A stretch of DNA of 61,770 nucleotides from Planctomycetales bacterium (GTDB lineage Bacteria; Planctomycetota; Planctomycetia; Pirellulales; Lacipirellulaceae): the NCBI GenBank assembly GCA_020427155.1, contig JAGQOW010000014.1:1-61770 (forward strand), read 5' to 3'. Positions within the stretch are counted from its first letter, which is position 1. Each line of letters opens with the position of its first letter. The notes under the pieces were generated by a model that saw only the letters and a program-made list of their open reading frames with translations, was not told where the DNA came from and made no database searches. A program made the translations under genes and the position numbers. Positions 19,608-28,944 of this stretch are shown here, piece after piece.

Positions 19608-20300
19608 TTGAGCTTTGATTTGTCCAGTATCACACACCAGGTATTCAAGAGGCTGCAAGAGTCGCTAGGCCCTCAACATTGGTGGCCTGGCGAGACGCCG
19701 TTCGAGGTTATGGTTGGTGCGGTTTTGGTTCAGAACACTGCGTGGAAAAACGTCGAGCGAGCAATTGACAATCTGCGCGATGCCAAACTGCTTACGCTCC
19801 AGAGTTTTTCGAGTGCTACTATCGACGAACTTGAAGACCTCATTCGTCCTGCCGGGTATTTTCGTCAAAAAACCAGGCGCTTACGCGGTTTGGTCGAATT
19901 CATGCTTCAAGAGTACCAGGGAGAAATTGAAAAGCTTCGCACTGCAGACTTCCTGCAACTACGCAAGCAACTTCTGGCATTGCATGGCATTGGCCCCGAA
20001 ACCGCAGATTCGATTTTGCTTTATGCACTCGATAAGCCAGTATTGGTCGTCGATACGTATACCCATCGCGTGTTTGCCCGCCACGGCTGGATAGACTACA
20101 GCGCCGACTATCACCAACTACAACAGCACCTGGTTGACGAATTGCCGATTGACACGGCCATCTACAACGAATTGCACGCTTTGCTAGTGAATGTCGGGCA
20201 CCATCATTGTAGAAAAACACCGCGCTGCGATCAGTGCCCGCTACACAATATGTTGCCCGCTTCGGGGATTGTTGACAACGACGCTCGACGTGAGTGCTAG
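19608..20300 (+). CDS. Endonuclease III-like HhH-GPD DNA glycosylase (MagIII-like?)
   Basis: A 230-residue protein with the HhH-GPD fold: VGAVLVQNTAWKNVERAI, then the hairpin LHGIGPETADSILLYAL, and the catalytic Asp in VLVVDTYTHRV. Such enzymes excise damaged bases. Compared with E. coli Nth, the lyase lysine position (GRKTA) is Glu here (GPETA), so it is probably a monofunctional glycosylase, as in the MagIII 3-methyladenine branch. The C-terminal cysteines (CRKTPRCDQC) are three of the usual four iron-sulfur ligands; the fourth position is Leu. The start codon is TTG with no nearby ATG. It is divergent from the DUF2617-like gene. Confidence 0.85.
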   Translation: MSFDLSSITHQVFKRLQESLGPQHWWPGETPFEVMVGAVLVQNTAWKNVERAIDNLRDAKLLTLQSFSSATIDELEDLIRPAGYFRQKTRRLRGLVEFMLQEYQGEIEKLRTADFLQLRKQLLALHGIGPETADSILLYALDKPVLVVDTYTHRVFARHGWIDYSADYHQLQQHLVDELPIDTAIYNELHALLVNVGHHHCRKTPRCDQCPLHNMLPASGIVDNDARREC

Positions 20301-20488
20301 CACTGCATCTCAGCACGTGCTCTTCAGATCAGACTGAGGTAGCCGGCAGAATCGGCTTTGCCTATTATCTCGCCGGTTGCAGTCTCGAAGGCCGCTTCGT
20401 TTTCCAATTCTGCACAGCAAATACAGCGTCTGCCGATCAACATCGCGCAAGCGCGAAATCAATTCCTTTTCGTTTGGGAGTGCGAGCC

Positions 20489-21850
20489 GTGAGTTCGATC
20501 CGATCTCTTGCCACCATCACGTTATTAGCCGGTATCGGCATTGTTCTTTATATGAAGATCAACGAGGTCGAGCCTGTTCTTCCACCGGAAGTGGCAGACT
20601 TCGAGATTGGCAACATCCAGTTCGACGAACAGCCGTCCGCAGCAGGAGGTGCATCTCAGTTTGCCGCAGCACCCGCTGACAGCGCTGCGCCTTCGTTTGA
20701 TTCTGCACCTAAGTTCGGCGTTTCTCCGCCTGGCGAACAGGCGCCGGCTTTCAATCCCAACCCTGCTTCCTCGACCGCGACTGCATCTGCACCAGCATGG
20801 AGTGAGGCCCAAGCGACTGTATCGCCCCCGGACGCTTCTGTCGCAGCGGAAGCTGCCCCCCAGTACGCTCCAACCGCCGACACTTCCAACCTGCCTCCGC
20901 TGCCGGCTATTCCTCCTGCGGTGAGCGCATCGGGTTCGGACATCCCCCCCACAGACGTTGAGTCAGCCGGAGTTGAGTCAACCAGCGACACCTCGACGCT
21001 TGGCCAAACTCAAGATCTTAGCCCTCCCCCGGCCATGAGTGAATTTGCCCCGCCGACGACTCCTGATTATTCTCCGACAGCGGAAGTATCTCCGCAGCAG
21101 GCGGAGACCACGCCGGGCAGGACTGCGGCTGACACGCAAGCTTCCTTATTCTCAGCAACTCGCCTGGCTGTCGAGGCAGCTTTGGATCGTGGCGAGTTGT
21201 CTCAGGCTTTGTTATTGCTCTCCGATTGGTACGACGATCCATCGCTCTCAGCCGAAGAAGCTCAAGAAGTTAACGAGTTGCTGCGTCAACTTGCCGGGAC
21301 GGTCATCTATTCTACCGAGCACCGCCTCGAACCGCCCTACATGGTACAGGCGGGCGAACAGTTGGCAGACATTGCCCAGAAGTACCAGGTACCCTGGCAA
21401 CTGTTGGCCAAAATCAACGGCATCGCGCCGGGTGAACAGCCTCAGCCAGGCCAACATTTGAAGGTTGTGCGCGGACCGTTTTCCGCTTTGATCGATTTGG
21501 GAAGACGCAAAATGACACTCATGCTCGATCGGCGCTACGCTGGCCAGTTCGCGCTCGAAGTCGACCCTGGAATCACCGTAGAAGCAGGGCATTGGACAGT
21601 CAATCAGAAGCTACTCACACCGGGTAATGTTGGTTTTGGCGCTTCATCGGGTATTGCCACCGAAGAGCCTAGTCTCATGCTTTCCAATCCGGATAGCAGC
21701 ACAAATCAATTGGCAATTCTTCGAGGCTCCAGCTCGTCTGCTTCAAATTCCGCCGAACCTGCAGGACGGGTCATTCGCCTCAATTCACAAGAGGTCGGAG
21801 ATGTTTACGACATCTTGTCGCTGGGCTCTCGTGTTGTCATCAGAAGGTAG
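20489..21850 (+). CDS. Membrane-anchored LysM protein with L,D-transpeptidase-like tail
   Basis: A GTG start at 20489 has GGGAG eight bases upstream and gives 453 residues. It begins with a membrane helix (SLATITLLAGIGIVLYM), followed by a 200-residue low-complexity linker rich in Pro, Ala and Ser. A helical part comes next (about 225-275), then a LysM domain (about 280-327, YMVQAGEQLADIAQKYQV to PGQHLKVV). The C-terminal 125 residues read like the beta-sandwich of YkuD L,D-transpeptidases (SALIDLGRRKMTLML; GRVIRLNSQEVGDVYDIL). However, the SHGC catalytic motif is absent. It probably binds peptidoglycan without cross-linking it. The frame is open to 20294 but that part lacks protein-like features. 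Confidence 0.8.
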   Translation: MSSIRSLATITLLAGIGIVLYMKINEVEPVLPPEVADFEIGNIQFDEQPSAAGGASQFAAAPADSAAPSFDSAPKFGVSPPGEQAPAFNPNPASSTATASAPAWSEAQATVSPPDASVAAEAAPQYAPTADTSNLPPLPAIPPAVSASGSDIPPTDVESAGVESTSDTSTLGQTQDLSPPPAMSEFAPPTTPDYSPTAEVSPQQAETTPGRTAADTQASLFSATRLAVEAALDRGELSQALLLLSDWYDDPSLSAEEAQEVNELLRQLAGTVIYSTEHRLEPPYMVQAGEQLADIAQKYQVPWQLLAKINGIAPGEQPQPGQHLKVVRGPFSALIDLGRRKMTLMLDRRYAGQFALEVDPGITVEAGHWTVNQKLLTPGNVGFGASSGIATEEPSLMLSNPDSSTNQLAILRGSSSSASNSAEPAGRVIRLNSQEVGDVYDILSLGSRVVIRR

Positions 21851-21965
21851 GCGCATCCCCTTCTGCAGCGAATGAGATGCCGCAATACTTATCCCTCAAG
21901 CGAGGTCGTGGTATGCTCCTGAAGTTTTAGATTCATCGAAAAACTCCTCGGGGGCACAGCTACTA

Positions 21966-22508
21966 ATGTACGATCGACAGGCACTCATCGAACTCATCCG
22001 CCAGCAGGCTCTCCAGTTTGGCGATTTCACTCTTGCCTCAGGAAAAAAGGCCAGCTTCTACCTCGATTGCCGCAAGGTAACCCTCGACTCGCGTGGAGCC
22101 CGGCTCATTGGCGCAGGCATGTTGGAACTTCTGGCCGACGACTTGCCGCCGCTGGTCGGCGGCATGGCCATTGGAGCCGATCCGATCACCGCTTCGATCC
22201 TCACGCTGGCAGGCGCCCAAGACATCCCCCTGCGGGGCGTCATTGTTCGTAAAGAATCCAAAGAACACGGCACCGGTCGATTTGTTGAAGGACCGTACGA
22301 ATCGGGAGAAGAGCTTGTCATCGTGGAAGACGTCGTCACCACCGGCGGTTCTTCGCTCAAGGCGATCGAGCGCTGCGAAGCCGTCGGGCTGAAAGTAAAA
22401 CGAGTCCTCGCAATCGTCGATCGCCTCTCGGGTGGCAAAGAAGCCTTTGCCGAACGCGGCTACGAACTTACCACACTACTAACGATCAAAGACCTCGGCA
22501 TCGAGTAA
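21966..22508 (+). CDS. pyrE: Orotate phosphoribosyltransferase
   Basis: A 180-residue enzyme that joins orotate to PRPP to make OMP, the fifth step of pyrimidine synthesis. The PRPP-binding motif is VIVEDVVTTGGSSL, and the orotate/loop region includes FGDFTLASGKKASFYLDCR and RKESKEHGTGR with the flexible catalytic loop. Length is normal. It is not in a pyr operon; the next gene is an unrelated unknown. Confidence 0.96.
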   Translation: MYDRQALIELIRQQALQFGDFTLASGKKASFYLDCRKVTLDSRGARLIGAGMLELLADDLPPLVGGMAIGADPITASILTLAGAQDIPLRGVIVRKESKEHGTGRFVEGPYESGEELVIVEDVVTTGGSSLKAIERCEAVGLKVKRVLAIVDRLSGGKEAFAERGYELTTLLTIKDLGIE

Positions 22509-22589
22509 TTACAAAACACAGATTGCGGAATGCGAAGTCATTGAGTCGCATGCCGTTTTCGCCTCTAATCCCGATTCCGATTTCAAACG

Positions 22590-23267
22590 ATGGAAACTTC
22601 GCTGCATCGCCAGCTTAAAGAGCACTACGCCGCAAGCTCCCACCTACAGGAAGTCAATTGCGAGGGCTACCGCATTGATGCCGTCCGTGGAGATGAACTC
22701 GTTGAGGTCCAACACGGGTCACTCGCTGCGATTCGAGATAAGATTGCCGCGCTGCTTGCCAATTATCGAATCACGGTTGTCAAACCCATCGTGGCCCGCA
22801 AGCAACTCGTCAAGCTTGACAAGCGCGACGGAAAAGTCCTTCAACGCCGCTTAAGCCCCAAACGCGGCGACCTGTTGAATCTCTTCGACGAGTTAGTCTA
22901 CTTTACTCGCGTCTTCCCTCACCGCCGACTTACACTCGAAGTGGCGCTGGTCGAGGTGGAAGAACTCCGTTTCCCAGGACATGGTCGTCGCCGACGTCGT
23001 CGAGAAAACGATTTCCAGGTCCAAGACCAGCGGCTCTTGGAAATCGTCGAAACTCACCGTTTTCGTACTCTAGGCGATCTTCGCAAGTTGTTGCCCCGTA
23101 GTTTGTCGGCGACTTTCCACACCGGCCAGCTTGCCGAATCATTGGGGATTCAGCGGCACGTCGCCCAAAAGATCGCCTACTGCATGCGTGAAACCGGAGC
23201 TATCCATCCGGTAGGCAAACAGGGCAATGCGGTCCTCTACAGCCGCCGCAAGAGAGCAGCCGCCTAG
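22590..23267 (+). CDS. Hypothetical protein, possible nuclease-like fold plus winged helix
   Basis: A 225-residue soluble protein I do not recognise. The N-terminal part contains YRIDAVRGDELVEVQHG followed by a basic helix (IRDKIAALLANY) and a strand ending ITVVKPIVAR. The spacing Asp - Glu-Val-Gln followed by a helix recalls the PD-(D/E)XK nuclease core, with Gln replacing Lys. The middle has an Arg run (residues about 131-136). The C-terminal 80 residues look like a winged helix (FRTLGDLRKLLP to LGIQRHVAQKIAYCMRETGAI). A DNA- or RNA-acting role is inferred, not shown. It lies alone between pyrE and fabH, same strand. Confidence 0.65.
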   Translation: METSLHRQLKEHYAASSHLQEVNCEGYRIDAVRGDELVEVQHGSLAAIRDKIAALLANYRITVVKPIVARKQLVKLDKRDGKVLQRRLSPKRGDLLNLFDELVYFTRVFPHRRLTLEVALVEVEELRFPGHGRRRRRRENDFQVQDQRLLEIVETHRFRTLGDLRKLLPRSLSATFHTGQLAESLGIQRHVAQKIAYCMRETGAIHPVGKQGNAVLYSRRKRAAA

Positions 23268-23423
23268 CGGGTAGTATCACAGCACGCCAAAGCGTCGGGC
23301 TTGCGACTTGGCGAGCGAACGCGTACCCTGCTAGCTTCGGGATTCTGGACAAGAGAGGCGATTCGTGGTTCCCGATGTAGTTCTCCTTAAGCACGAACTT
23401 TTTTTCGGGGAAGGTCACAGATC

Positions 23424-24443
23424 ATGAGCGAGCGAAGCGGACTGAAATTCAGATCGCCGCTGCGAAAACTCATGGGCGTCCAGATCGTTGGCACTGGCAG
23501 TTTTGTACCCGACAATGTTGTCGCGAATAAGGACCTCGAATCACTCGGCTGCGACTCCGATTGGATCGTCCAGCGCACCGGCATCCGCGAGCGACGACAC
23601 GCTCCTGCCGGAATGTCGACTAGCGATATGGCGGTCGTTGCTGCCGAGCGCGCGCTAAAAGAAAGTGGTGTCGATCGCGATGAAATCGACCTGCTGCTGT
23701 TGGCAACTCTCTCGCCCGACCGACTGATGCCGGCCACGGCAACCACGGTACAACATCAGCTAGGCCTCTCTTGTGGGGCCATGGATCTTTCTGCTGCTTG
23801 CTCCGGGTTTGTTTACGCGCTCGTCACGGCAATGCAGTTTGTTGCTACCGGCGGCTGCCGCCGAGCGCTGGTTATCGGCTCTGATGCCAACTCGCGCGTT
23901 ATCAACCCTAACGATAAGAAAACCTATCCGCTTTTTGGCGATGCCGCTGGAGCTGTTGTTTTGGCGCCGGGTAGTCAAGAGCAGGGAGCCCTGGCCTACA
24001 CACTTGGGTCCGATGGATCGGGAACTGATTTGCTCGGTCGAATTGTCGGAGGATCTAGCAAGCCGTTCGACCCTGCTGCCGGCAACGATGGCGAGTGGCT
24101 TGTCAGCATGGATGGGCGAGCGGTCTTCAAATGGGCTGTCCGGTTGGTTGAGCAATGTTCGCAGGATGTGATCCGCGCAGCCGACCTTTCACTCGATCAG
24201 GTCGATTGGTGGTTTCTCCATCAGGCCAATGTTCGCATTCTCGACGCAGCGGTCGACTCGCTCGGCATCGATCGGGACAAAGTAGTTGTGCACCTCGACC
24301 GCTATGGAAACACATCTGCCGGGAGTATCCCGCTTGCGCTGGACGAAATGCTACAAGCTGGGAAAATCAATCGCGGGCAATTACTGCTCATGTCTGGTTT
24401 TGGCGCTGGCCTTACTTGGGGAACAACTGTCTGGCGCTGGTAA
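23424..24443 (+). CDS. fabH: 3-oxoacyl-ACP synthase III
   Basis: A 339-residue condensing enzyme that starts fatty-acid synthesis from an acyl-CoA and malonyl-ACP. The catalytic triad is visible: Cys126 in SAACSGFVYA, His in FLHQANVRILDA, and Asn in RYGNTSAGSIP. QRTGIRERR and FGDAAGAVVL are also typical. The ATG at 23424 has GGGGAAGG upstream; an inner ATG at 23472 (MGVQIVGTGSF) matches the usual FabH N-terminus and could be the true start. No fab cluster is adjacent. Confidence 0.96.
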   Translation: MSERSGLKFRSPLRKLMGVQIVGTGSFVPDNVVANKDLESLGCDSDWIVQRTGIRERRHAPAGMSTSDMAVVAAERALKESGVDRDEIDLLLLATLSPDRLMPATATTVQHQLGLSCGAMDLSAACSGFVYALVTAMQFVATGGCRRALVIGSDANSRVINPNDKKTYPLFGDAAGAVVLAPGSQEQGALAYTLGSDGSGTDLLGRIVGGSSKPFDPAAGNDGEWLVSMDGRAVFKWAVRLVEQCSQDVIRAADLSLDQVDWWFLHQANVRILDAAVDSLGIDRDKVVVHLDRYGNTSAGSIPLALDEMLQAGKINRGQLLLMSGFGAGLTWGTTVWRW

Positions 24444-24508
24444 GCGATTCACGTAGCGGCAACTTTCGTAAAGGAACTTCCACCGAGAATAACGGATTTG
24501 AACAATCG

Positions 24509-26326
24509 ATGGCTGCTAACAAGAAACCACAATCTACCCTCCCGGTTCGAAAGAAAGTTAAGCAAGCTGACACCTGGGACCTCTCCAGTTTGTACCACGA
24601 CGACGACGCTTGGGAGACAGCCTTCACGAAGTGGGAGAAGCAAGTCAAACGGTACGAAACCTTCCGTGGAACTCTCGGCAACAGCGCCGCCCAGTTGGCC
24701 GAATGCCTCAAGTTTGACATCAAGTTTGATCGCCTCGCGGAGCGGCTTGGGACTTACGCTTTTCTTAAAACGACGGAAGACACTGCCGACAGCGCCTATC
24801 AGCGGATGATGGGCCGCTTTCAGCATGCCGCCAGCGAGGCCGGCCAGGCTGGTAGCTTTATACGGCCTGAAGTGCTTGCAATTCCTGCCAGCAAGTTCCA
24901 GAAGTTCTTGAAATCCAAAGAACTCAAGCCTTACCAGCTGATGCTAGATCGGCTCGTGCGTTACAGACCGTACACGCTAAGCGATGCCGAAGAGCGCCTG
25001 TTGGCCATGCAAAGCCAAATGGCAGACGTTTCGCATCATGCTTTCGGACAATTGACCGATGCCGACTTCAAGTTCGGCATGATCACAGATGAAACTGGCG
25101 AGGAGCTCGAACTTTCTCACTCTTCCTATTCGGCACTGCTGCATTCTCCTAAACGGTCAGTTCGTCTCAAGGCCTTCGAGCAGTATTACGAGGTCTTTCA
25201 GAATCATGAAAACGCCCTCGCTGCGACGCTGAACGGCTCGGTGCAACGCGACATCTACTATGCCAAAGCGAGGGGATACGATTCCGCGATCGAGGCTGCA
25301 CTCTTTCCCGACAATGTGCCGCAAAGCGTTTACGACAGCCTCATCTCGGCTGTACGTAGCCGCTTGCCCGCGGTCTATCGGTATTTCGACTTGCGCCGTC
25401 GCAAGATGAAGCTGAAGGAGATTCATCACTACGACACCTATGTGCCGATTCTCAGCGAACTCGACCAGCATCGCACCTGGAAGCAGGCAGTCGACACCGT
25501 ATTGGCTTCCCTGCAACCCTTGGGTAGCGAGTATGGCGACGTGCTTCAGCAGGGACTGACCACAAATCGCTGGTGCGATCGCTATCCCAACCGGGGCAAG
25601 CAGAGCGGTGCGTTTAGCGCAGGGACGTTCGACGGCGCGCCATTCATCATGATGAATTACCAACCCAAGGTGCTCGATCACGTTTTCACCCTGGCACACG
25701 AAGCTGGGCACTCGATGCACAGTTACTACTCAGCCAAAAGCCAGCCGTACCAGTACTACAATTACACGATCTTTGTTGCCGAAGTGGCCAGCACCTTTAA
25801 CGAACAACTGCTCAGCCGACATTTGATGGAGCAGGCTAGTTCTGATGAAGAGCGTGCCTATCTGATCAATCGCGATATCGATGCGATTCGCGGCACGATT
25901 ATTCGTCAGACGATGTTTGCCGAGTTCGAAAAAACCATTCACGCTCTCGCCGAGTCGGGCGAACCGTTGACAATCGACTGCTTCAAACAAGAATACGGCA
26001 AGTTGCTCGAAGCGTACTTCGGTCCCGATTTTGCAATCGACGAGCAATTGAAGCTCGAATGCTTACGAATTCCGCACTTCTATCGTGCCTTTTACGTTTA
26101 CAAATACGCTACGGGGCTTTCCGCGGCAATAGCGCTGAGCCAACGAGTCCTGGGCGGAGGCCAACCAGAACTGAACGACTACCTCTCCTTCCTCAAGGGA
26201 GGCTGCTCAAAATATCCGCTGGAGTTGCTTCGCGATGCAGGAGTCGATATAGCCAAGCCGGAGCCGGTGCAAACTGCGCTAGACCATTTTGAGTCGCTTG
26301 TCGCCCAATTGGACGAGTTACTGTAG
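24509..26326 (+). CDS. pepF: Oligoendopeptidase F (M3 family)
   Basis: A 605-residue cytosolic metallopeptidase of the M3B family that cleaves short peptides. The zinc site is HEAGH at residues 397-401 in TLAHEAGHSMHSYYS, with the downstream Glu in FVAEVASTFNE. The N-terminal WDLSSLYHDDDAWE block and the C-terminal FYRAFYVYKYATGLSAA block are characteristic. The frame is open upstream through part of fabH in another frame, but the ATG at 24509 gives the proper family N-terminus, 65 bases after the fabH stop. Confidence 0.95.
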   Translation: MAANKKPQSTLPVRKKVKQADTWDLSSLYHDDDAWETAFTKWEKQVKRYETFRGTLGNSAAQLAECLKFDIKFDRLAERLGTYAFLKTTEDTADSAYQRMMGRFQHAASEAGQAGSFIRPEVLAIPASKFQKFLKSKELKPYQLMLDRLVRYRPYTLSDAEERLLAMQSQMADVSHHAFGQLTDADFKFGMITDETGEELELSHSSYSALLHSPKRSVRLKAFEQYYEVFQNHENALAATLNGSVQRDIYYAKARGYDSAIEAALFPDNVPQSVYDSLISAVRSRLPAVYRYFDLRRRKMKLKEIHHYDTYVPILSELDQHRTWKQAVDTVLASLQPLGSEYGDVLQQGLTTNRWCDRYPNRGKQSGAFSAGTFDGAPFIMMNYQPKVLDHVFTLAHEAGHSMHSYYSAKSQPYQYYNYTIFVAEVASTFNEQLLSRHLMEQASSDEERAYLINRDIDAIRGTIIRQTMFAEFEKTIHALAESGEPLTIDCFKQEYGKLLEAYFGPDFAIDEQLKLECLRIPHFYRAFYVYKYATGLSAAIALSQRVLGGGQPELNDYLSFLKGGCSKYPLELLRDAGVDIAKPEPVQTALDHFESLVAQLDELL

Positions 26327-26346
26327 CCTACTCAGCGGGGCACGCC

Positions 26347-27588
26347 ATGCGAAGCTTCTCATTATTTGTGCAAGCCCTGCTCCTCACCCTTAGTTCCTCT
26401 ACTGCTGTACTGTCGATCTCTCCTGAAGGGCCATGGTGGGAACTCCATGTCGTCGACGATTCTTCCCGTGGCGCCGATGGGGTGAAACTCGCCGACATCA
26501 ACGGTGACGGTTTGATGGATGTCGCCACCGGCTGGGAAGAGGGCGACATCACGCGAGTCTATCTCAATCCAGGCGGTGCAAGCTCTAAGCAGAAATGGCC
26601 TGCGGTAACCGTTGGCAAGACTCCTCAGGTTGAAGATGCGGTATTCGTTGATTTGGATGCCGATGGAGCAACCGACGTCGTTAGCTGCTGCGAAGGAAAG
26701 ACTCGTACGATGTTTGTTCACTGGGGTCCGAAGCAAGTTGAGTCAGTGCTCGATCCCGAAGCCTGGAGTCAAGCTGCTATTCCCCAATCACGAGACCGTA
26801 TGCAATGGATGTTCGCCTGGCCGATGCAGGTCGACGGGCGATATGGTGTTGACCTGATTGCCGGCGGCAAGAACGCTGGTGGAGAAATTGGCTGGTTCGA
26901 AGCCCCCGCCAACCCACGTGAGTTAGAGGCGTTTCGTTGGCACCCCATCTCGCCCGTTGGTTGGACCATGTCAATCTGGAATCGCGACATGGACGGCGAC
27001 AACGATATCGATGTGGTGGTTTCCGATCGCTATGGCCAGCTTTCAGGATGCCGCTGGCTGGAAAACCCAGGCCCCGGTCCCGCACAATCTCAGCCCTGGC
27101 GAAATCATTTTATGGGCGGCAGGGATAATGTAGTCCTCAGTATGGTCTTGACCGACCTCGACCTCGACGGACTGGAAGACGCACTGGTTGCGGTCGTTGA
27201 TTTCAAGATTCTCTTTCTGCGGAGGCTCGACAAAAGCGGCTTGCGCTGGGAGACCCACGAAATCTCTGCCGATTATGGAGCAGGCAAAACTCGCGCTGTT
27301 GCAGTGGGGGATCTCAATTGTGACGGTAGAAAGGACATTGCATTTACTACTTGGGGGGCCGCTGGGATTCATGGAGTCATGTGGCTCGAGAACACCGGCA
27401 ATGTGCTTGTCGATTCTTGGCGTCCACATCCCATTAGTGGAACCGAGAAAGGAATCAAGTTTGATCGCCTTGAGCTCTTGGATCTCGACGCCGACGGAGA
27501 TCTCGACTTACTGACCTGCGAAGAGCAAGAAGGAGGCCCAGGCCTTGGGGTCTTTTGGTATGAGAACCCAATGTGCCAGTCTCGTTAA
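26347..27588 (+). CDS. Secreted FG-GAP/VCBS-repeat protein
   Basis: A 413-residue protein with signal peptide (FSLFVQALLLTLSSSTAVLS). It has at least six repeats with calcium-binding-like Asp-rich turns: DINGDGLMDVATG, DLDADGATDVVS, DMDGDNDIDVVVSD, DLDLDGLEDALVA, DLNCDGRKDIAF and DLDADGDLDLLT. This is the pattern of a beta-propeller as in FG-GAP/VCBS proteins, common on planctomycete surfaces. It starts 20 bases after pepF, but a shared function is unlikely. Role probably adhesion or matrix, inferred. Confidence 0.85.
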   Translation: MRSFSLFVQALLLTLSSSTAVLSISPEGPWWELHVVDDSSRGADGVKLADINGDGLMDVATGWEEGDITRVYLNPGGASSKQKWPAVTVGKTPQVEDAVFVDLDADGATDVVSCCEGKTRTMFVHWGPKQVESVLDPEAWSQAAIPQSRDRMQWMFAWPMQVDGRYGVDLIAGGKNAGGEIGWFEAPANPRELEAFRWHPISPVGWTMSIWNRDMDGDNDIDVVVSDRYGQLSGCRWLENPGPGPAQSQPWRNHFMGGRDNVVLSMVLTDLDLDGLEDALVAVVDFKILFLRRLDKSGLRWETHEISADYGAGKTRAVAVGDLNCDGRKDIAFTTWGAAGIHGVMWLENTGNVLVDSWRPHPISGTEKGIKFDRLELLDLDADGDLDLLTCEEQEGGPGLGVFWYENPMCQSR

Positions 27589-28000
27589 TCCCTTCATCTA
27601 CCCCTGCCAGGAACTCCGTAGAATGATTGCAGCAAGCAAAGGAGTCGGACATCGTCTCCTCAATCTGGGCCATAAAACAAGGATCTTATGAGCTGTGCGG
27701 CAGAGAAAAGAATTCCCAACTCTCTCCGGTGGCCTTGTTCTCCAAGGTTTAGACGGCTTCTTTCGCCTTCCGCTGGGCGCAATCACTGAGAATGCGGCCC
27801 GATAATCGATTGCTTCAGATTGACTCACAGTTTAGAATGCCTGTGCGAGACGGGGCCTGTTACTGCTGTTTCTTGTAGGTTCTAATTGAACTACGTATTT
27901 TTCATTTTTTTCAGATACTCGAGGCCTGCCGTATACGCCTCGTTCGTTCACCCAGTCGCTCTCATCTCAATCGCTGCCCACCTTCAACTCGGGAGGCAAC
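27589..28000. other. Intergenic region upstream of the DUF1559 gene
   Basis: About 410 bases without a gene. The last 100 bases are AT-richer (ATTTTTCATTTTTTTCAG near 27897-27914) and probably hold the promoter of the DUF1559 gene. A strong ribosome-binding site GGGAGG lies about seven bases before its ATG. I see no repeat or RNA signal. Confidence 0.5.
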
Positions 28001-28939
28001 ATGCGGATTCGAAACCAAAACCAAGCTTCCAAAGGCTTCACACTGGTTGAGCTACTTGTCGTCATTGCGATCATCGGGGTGCTGGTGGCCCTGCTGCTTC
28101 CAGCCATCCAAGCTGCCCGAGAGGCGGCTCGTTTGAACACATGTAAGAACAATCTCAAGCAGCACGGGTTGGCATTGCTGAATTATCATGACATTCACAA
28201 AGAGTTCCCTGTGGGCGTTGCCGGGGCTGGTGAGACGGCTGCTACTGGTGGTCGCCGTACTACTGGCCCGGTCGACGATGGGTACGGCTGGGGTCTTGCT
28301 CTTCTGCCTCACTTGGAGCAACAGGCTCTTTACGATCGGGTGAATCCCGACTTCGAGCCCGGCCCGTTCAGAAAGTCCCACGGCTTTGACAGAAGAGAGA
28401 TTCCAGGAGGCGACGTCGTGCTCAGCGTCTTTCGTTGTCCGACCTCGGTTCTTCCCTCAAATCGTGTACCCCTCTTTCCCGATGCCAACGGCTATGCAAC
28501 CAGCGACTACAAAGCGTCGACCGGTCTGGGCGACTCCGGTTTGTTTTACAAAACTTACGACGGAGAGCGCGCCGGTTACTCGCGGGTCCGTGTTGCCGAT
28601 GTGACCGACGGTCTGAGTAATACAATTGCGTTCGGCGAGTCCGCCTATTACCTGGGCACTTCGAACTGGCCAATCTGGCTGGGAGCTTCTGGATCCGACG
28701 AAGCTGCATTGTTCAAGACGGACCCCATGGCGCCTATTAACTGCGGCATTGTGGTCAAGTCGATCGATAACTTCTATACAGCCATCGACGATGACTGTGC
28801 GTATAGCTGGCATTACGGTGGAGCTCTGTTTTCTTTCGCCGACGGTTCTGTACACTGGCTCTCCGATGATATTGATCCCGAGACCTATTACAATTTGGGA
28901 ACCAAGAATGACGGGAAGTTGACTAACGGGTACGAGTAA
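28001..28939 (+). CDS. DUF1559 protein with type IV prepilin-like N-terminus
   Basis: A 312-residue protein. The N-terminus carries the prepilin cleavage site and helix (KGFTLVELLVVIAIIGVLVALLLPAIQ), followed by AAREAARLNTCKNNLKQHGLALLNYHD, the hallmark of DUF1559. The C-terminus contains the FSFADGSVHWLSD signature (H-X9-DG type). These proteins occur in dozens of copies per planctomycete genome and are thought to be pseudopilin-like secreted proteins. A strong Shine-Dalgarno GGGAGG precedes the ATG. The lipoprotein gene follows after 5 bases, a pairing common in this phylum. Confidence 0.97.
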   Translation: MRIRNQNQASKGFTLVELLVVIAIIGVLVALLLPAIQAAREAARLNTCKNNLKQHGLALLNYHDIHKEFPVGVAGAGETAATGGRRTTGPVDDGYGWGLALLPHLEQQALYDRVNPDFEPGPFRKSHGFDRREIPGGDVVLSVFRCPTSVLPSNRVPLFPDANGYATSDYKASTGLGDSGLFYKTYDGERAGYSRVRVADVTDGLSNTIAFGESAYYLGTSNWPIWLGASGSDEAALFKTDPMAPINCGIVVKSIDNFYTAIDDDCAYSWHYGGALFSFADGSVHWLSDDIDPETYYNLGTKNDGKLTNGYE

Positions 28940-28944
28940 CGCGG

